Shown: positions 48,184 through 51,425 of the stretch, one piece after another
How positions within the stretch are numbered: the stretch's first letter is position 1
Layout of the letters: every line of letters starts with the position of its first letter
DNA from: a virus
Reading direction: 5' to 3' (one strand)
DNA: 51,425 nt
IMG/VR virus record: IMGVR_UViG_3300032222_000148
Span: 1-51,425 of that record
The notes under the pieces: generated by a model
What the model saw: only the letters and a program-made list of their open reading frames with translations
Database searches by the model: none
What the model was told of the DNA's origin: nothing
Translations under genes and position numbers: made by a program

Positions 48184-48462
48184 TTATATATTATTTAATA
48201 CTTCAATTTTGTCAGCAGGTATTCTAAGTTGTATACCAGGTTCTAACCCCAAGTTAACTGAATTTAAATTATTAGCCTGTGCGATAATCCACCAAAGAGA
48301 TGGGTCGTTATAATATTCTCTCGCTAATGTATCCAGTCTATCAGTTTCCTGTGTAATAACATATATATCATTATCTTTTTTAGTAATTTGTCTAGGTATA
48401 ACTGTCTCATATACCTTTTTTCCATTAACTAATCTAATTATTTCAGTATTATTGTATCTCAT
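48184..48462 (-). CDS. LysM-domain baseplate protein (gp53/gpX-like)
   Basis: A 92-residue protein whose C-terminal half is a LysM domain: ETDRLDTLAREYYNDPSLWWIIAQANNL, then LGLEPGIQLRIPADKI. The DRLD-x-LA and LWWIIAxAN signatures are typical of LysM domains in tail baseplate proteins such as T4 gp53 and phage gpX. In virions these domains bind within the baseplate or to peptidoglycan. It lies 12 bases upstream of the hub-like gene and 28 bases after the large tail gene. Confidence 0.8.
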   Translation of the reverse strand: MRYNNTEIIRLVNGKKVYETVIPRQITKKDNDIYVITQETDRLDTLAREYYNDPSLWWIIAQANNLNSVNLGLEPGIQLRIPADKIEVLNNI

Positions 48463-48490
48463 AATATTATATATAAAAATCTAAGATTGT

Positions 48491-51425
48491 TTAGAATCCT
48501 CCTCCTGCTCCTCCGCCGCCAAAACTACCACCACCAAATTTAAGTTGATTTGTACCATCCGGAACATTTGTGCCCGCAATCTTCTTTTGTTTAGTTACAT
48601 TTTTAGTTTCTACTAGATTTGTACCAGATGTACCTGTACCACCTGCCCCTTTTGCGGTTGTATTACTATTTGCATTGTTTTGTTTATTACCATCTGATGT
48701 TTGTGATTTACCCGCTGGTGGAGATACTGCGTTACTCAATGAACCTCCATAATCATATAGTCTAGAGGTGGTATTTCTACTTTCTATAAATGTTACTCCA
48801 ATTGATGCGTTTAAAAACTTAGGTAATCTAAAATTTGTCATACTATAGTTAACCTCCTGATACCCCACTTTAGACGTATTGCTGTTTACTTCTTCAACAA
48901 ATCCTTTTTTAGCGACAGGGTCATATACCCTATTTTCGCCTTCTTTTATACCTTCTCTATTCCTTGAAATAGCAGTATATGCCCCACCTGAACTATTTAT
49001 TACTTCTCCACCTGGATTAGCTCTAAATTTTCCATTAAATTCATAATCATTATCATAGTAATCAGAAACTCCGTATTTCATTTGTCCATCGCCCAATTCC
49101 CAAAGATTTTCACTATCTTCGATTGAATAACTTAAACTATCTAAAAAACAAACTCTATTATGATATAAATCTCCAAAAGTAAATTTGGCTAAATTAGCTA
49201 AAACTATTCCACCATCTGTGTATCCACCTGGATAATTAAAGTCAGCTAAGAATTCAATTTTTCTCCACATCATTGCCAATTCTACCGAAGACATTGCATA
49301 CATCTTAAGGTTAAATGTTACCTTTCTTTCTACTCCTGTATAATTGTAAAAATTAAATGGAGAACCAATCATTTTACTACTTTCCCAAGATGGAGAAAAT
49401 GTTTCATTAAATCCGCTTACGATTGCTCTAAAATAAATCGTCTCACCGCTGGTCATACTAGTAAAACGAAGTGGTATCAAATCAACTTCATCTATTGTTT
49501 TTCCATTATATTTTATTGATTCTAATTCAGATGAAGTAAATACTCCAGTTTGATTTATTACATCTGATAATGTTTTTAATCCTCTTCTTGATGAAAGTGA
49601 ATCTGTTATATTCGATACACTTTCTCCTGAATTGTTCAACCTTGTTCTTAAACTAAATCTATCCGCCTTATTTCTTTTTTTAGGTTGAATAAATCCTAAT
49701 ATTGGGTTAGTTAATATTTTACTCGGTATCAATGGCCCCGCTGCTGAACCTGAATAGTATGGATTTATAAATGTATTATACTGTGCTAATTTATCAGCAG
49801 TCGGTTCACCTTTCTTTTTATTTAAGTCCGTATCGGATAATCTAAATGCATAGTTAGATTTAATACCAAATACCCCACGCGGTCTTACTAATCCTCTCAC
49901 AGAAGAATTAAGTTCCCAAGGTTGGCGTATCAACATCTTACTACCCAATAAAACTTCTGTAGAAAGTGGAAATGGTGCGGTAGATGGACCACTAAATCCA
50001 CCATCACGTTCATATTTGTTTACACTTGTATAAATAAATGGTATATTAGCAATAGTAGGTTCTCCGAATTTTTTGTGATTAGTGTTATCAGATAAACTAA
50101 ATGCGTATTCTGTATTTTCACCGAATATACCATTCTGTTTAATAGAATTTGTTATACCCCCTGCAATTGAGTTTAATCTCCAAGGTTTGTTAAGTAACAA
50201 CTTACTACCTTTGGTAGGGTCTGTTTCTACTCTAAAATTAGGTATAGTAGATTTTCCTGCAATAGCATTAAAGGGACTATATGGATTTTCTTTGGTATAA
50301 ATTAACGGTAAATCTTTTAATCTAGGTTCACCAAATCTTTGATTTCTACTACCATCGGAAATACGAAATGCATATTCTGTCTTACCAAATATACCGGTTT
50401 TTAAAGCTTCCGGAGCTATATACTCTGCAGGAGAGTTAAGAAAATAAGTATCTCCTAGAAATTTAGTATTTATAAATTTACTACTATATTGTATCTCAGC
50501 AGTTTCTCTATTAGGTAATCCCTTAGCTCTATCGTTCGGATTAGTTGATGTGTATGTATCACCTATCCAATATCTATTATCTTGTAAGAAAGCGGAAGTA
50601 GGCTCACCCTTTCTTCCGTTTAATCTCATACCATAACTCTTTGTTCCTAAATCTCTACCATATATTTCACCTTTTCGAGTGAATCCTTTAACAGGTGATA
50701 CGGATGATATATCTAAATAATTTAGAGCTAGTGTCTGAGTGTATGTACTCATTGAAGATTCATAATTAGCAGTAGATGCGTATTTTCCTACAAATCCATT
50801 ATGATTTCCTTTTGCTTTATCGGCAACAGTTTGACTTCCAAATAAAGTAGTTCTAATTGCACCCTGAGTAACTTTTAATCCACCTCCAATTATTTGTTTA
50901 GCTAATTGAGATGGAGTACCTCCACCGGTTTGTTTTAAGAATCTACCAAATGAACTACCCGCTGCATCTTTTTTAATTTGAGCGAGTGTAATCATAGTAT
51001 CAGGCTCTTTTCCTTTTTGAAGTTCGCCTGTACCAATTACATACGTTGGGTATGTATCTTGAGGTAATCTTAATTTTTTAGTAACGAATCCTTCAACTTT
51101 CTTTAATACCTTTCCTATCAATCCATTATTACCACCACTTGTACCATTGTTGTTTATGCTATCTTTCATAGCCTGAACATCATTGGTTTTTTTAGTAGTT
51201 AATCTTACTATATCAGTTCCATATAATAATGGAGATGAAATCAAACGAAGTGGTCTCAGCCCACTAAATTCTTGCTCTAATAAAGTTTCCTTTGTTCTAA
51301 ATCCAGTAGCTTTTCTGATTCCATTAATTGCTTTAAATGGCAATCCCATAAGAGGGCTATTAGAAGAAATAGCAATATCTTTACTATTACGAATATCGTA
51401 AGTTTTTTCAGCAGTAGCTCCACTA
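48491..51425 (-). CDS. Large tail/baseplate structural protein with internal repeats (5' end outside window)
   Basis: The frame is open through the window edge: 25 in-frame sense codons precede the ATG at 51349, reading ...YDIRNSKDIAISSNSPL, so the gene probably starts outside. The visible 952 residues hold an N-terminal region, a central array of about 90-residue repeats (residues 227-545), and a C-terminal domain from about residue 610 (PLRFTSMTSGETIYFRAIVSGFNE in part, then FNYPGGYTDGG) that resembles tail-tube or baseplate proteins of the gp48/gp54 type. The protein ends in a Ser/Asn/Gly-rich linker and a Gly-rich tail (GGGSFGGGGAGGGF). Position by LysM and hub genes supports a baseplate role. 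Confidence 0.65.
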   Translation of the reverse strand, partial: SGATAEKTYDIRNSKDIAISSNSPLMGLPFKAINGIRKATGFRTKETLLEQEFSGLRPLRLISSPLLYGTDIVRLTTKKTNDVQAMKDSINNNGTSGGNNGLIGKVLKKVEGFVTKKLRLPQDTYPTYVIGTGELQKGKEPDTMITLAQIKKDAAGSSFGRFLKQTGGGTPSQLAKQIIGGGLKVTQGAIRTTLFGSQTVADKAKGNHNGFVGKYASTANYESSMSTYTQTLALNYLDISSVSPVKGFTRKGEIYGRDLGTKSYGMRLNGRKGEPTSAFLQDNRYWIGDTYTSTNPNDRAKGLPNRETAEIQYSSKFINTKFLGDTYFLNSPAEYIAPEALKTGIFGKTEYAFRISDGSRNQRFGEPRLKDLPLIYTKENPYSPFNAIAGKSTIPNFRVETDPTKGSKLLLNKPWRLNSIAGGITNSIKQNGIFGENTEYAFSLSDNTNHKKFGEPTIANIPFIYTSVNKYERDGGFSGPSTAPFPLSTEVLLGSKMLIRQPWELNSSVRGLVRPRGVFGIKSNYAFRLSDTDLNKKKGEPTADKLAQYNTFINPYYSGSAAGPLIPSKILTNPILGFIQPKKRNKADRFSLRTRLNNSGESVSNITDSLSSRRGLKTLSDVINQTGVFTSSELESIKYNGKTIDEVDLIPLRFTSMTSGETIYFRAIVSGFNETFSPSWESSKMIGSPFNFYNYTGVERKVTFNLKMYAMSSVELAMMWRKIEFLADFNYPGGYTDGGIVLANLAKFTFGDLYHNRVCFLDSLSYSIEDSENLWELGDGQMKYGVSDYYDNDYEFNGKFRANPGGEVINSSGGAYTAISRNREGIKEGENRVYDPVAKKGFVEEVNSNTSKVGYQEVNYSMTNFRLPKFLNASIGVTFIESRNTTSRLYDYGGSLSNAVSPPAGKSQTSDGNKQNNANSNTTAKGAGGTGTSGTNLVETKNVTKQKKIAGTNVPDGTNQLKFGGGSFGGGGAGGGF
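49715..50671 (-). repeat. Array of about 90-residue repeats within the large tail gene
   Basis: Three clear copies begin at residues 319, 407 and 492 with G(I/V)FG-x(2-3)-(E/N)YAF-x-(I/L)SD, then (K/R)-x-GEP and (I/Y)YT-x-x-N-x-Y. Two of them also share GSK-(L/M)L-(x)-(K/Q)PW-(R/E)LNS. A weaker copy begins near residue 227 (EIYGRDLGTKSYGMRLNGRKGEP). Sequence between copies has diverged, so the array is old and not a recent DNA duplication. Confidence 0.75.

Noticed and set aside
48172-48490. T4-like late promoters (TATAAATA) before tail genes
   Set aside because: The short gaps hold A/T-rich sequence such as TATATAAT, but no exact late-promoter octamer on the minus strand; base composition alone would give such strings.
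1-51425. tRNA genes, CRISPR arrays, insertion sequences, attachment sites
   Set aside because: No cloverleaf with a TTCRA arm, no regularly spaced direct repeats, no transposase and no flanking duplications were seen on reading. There is also no stretch of more than 300 bases without a gene; the longest gaps are 36549-36675 and 31694-31816.

Overview
This window is a contiguous piece of the genome of a large, AT-rich, contractile-tailed (T4-like) bacteriophage. All roughly 60 genes lie on the minus strand, so transcription runs from the high-coordinate end to position 1. The evidence for a phage is a T4-type replisome (family B DNA polymerase, sliding clamp, two clamp-loader subunits, DnaB/gp41-like helicase, UvsX-like recombinase, gp32-like single-strand binding protein, FEN/RNase H-like exonuclease). 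A class I ribonucleotide reductase, thioredoxin and dUTPase accompany it, and there is a LysM baseplate protein and a baseplate hub-like protein. The host is inferred to be a member of the Bacteroidota. Nine promoter-like sites match the characteristic Bacteroidota pattern of TTTG, a spacer of about 20 bases, then TAnnTTTG. Start codons are mostly preceded by A-rich leaders and not by clear Shine-Dalgarno sequences.

Layout, in direction of transcription (high to low coordinates). 51425-45639: baseplate and tail genes, with the first one open at the window edge. 45570-43097: a PhyH-type oxygenase, a divergent family A DNA polymerase-like protein and a hypothetical protein; the first two each have their own promoter. 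43092-38017: a 1691-residue multidomain protein with repeated modules and regions resembling TraB/ChaN, ParB and PD-(D/E)XK nuclease folds. 37965-36676: a small accessory operon (nucleotide-modification-associated protein, a 57-residue protein, a DUF454 membrane protein) and a separate hypothetical gene. 36548-24270: DNA replication, recombination and deoxynucleotide supply. 24270-19872: a translationally coupled accessory cluster (membrane protein, asparagine synthetase, GNAT acetyltransferase, DNA methyltransferase-like protein, SGNH hydrolase). 19860-17371: zinc ribbon, MTA/SAH nucleosidase-like protein, gp62-like clamp-loader subunit, Fe-S type PD-(D/E)XK nuclease, ribbon-helix-helix protein. 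17350-3386: a large glycan island with at least seven glycosyltransferases, GDP-mannose 4,6-dehydratase, three methyltransferases, an RgpF-like protein, a deacetylase-like protein and a PhyH oxygenase; dUTPase and a zinc-binding protein sit inside it. 3338-1: probable structural or virion-associated proteins, a small membrane/coiled-coil protein, a HAD phosphatase and a truncated 2-oxoglutarate oxygenase.

How the parts work together. The nucleotide genes (RNR alpha and beta, thioredoxin, dUTPase) supply dNTPs to the replisome. The host-type promoters sit in front of the clamp, polymerase, helicase, SSB, family A polymerase-like and accessory genes, and none was seen in front of the tail genes. 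This suggests that host RNA polymerase reads the replication genes directly, while structural genes use another signal. The glycan island could build and attach an unusual deoxysugar-containing glycan to the virion, the host envelope or phage DNA; the sequence alone does not say which. Many genes overlap through TAATG or ATGA junctions, indicating long co-translated operons.

The least ordinary items are the second, family A polymerase-like protein beside a complete T4-type polymerase; the giant modular protein; the uniform promoter series with an extended TTGGA element and possible leaderless starts; and a 5'-terminal hairpin in the SSB leader.
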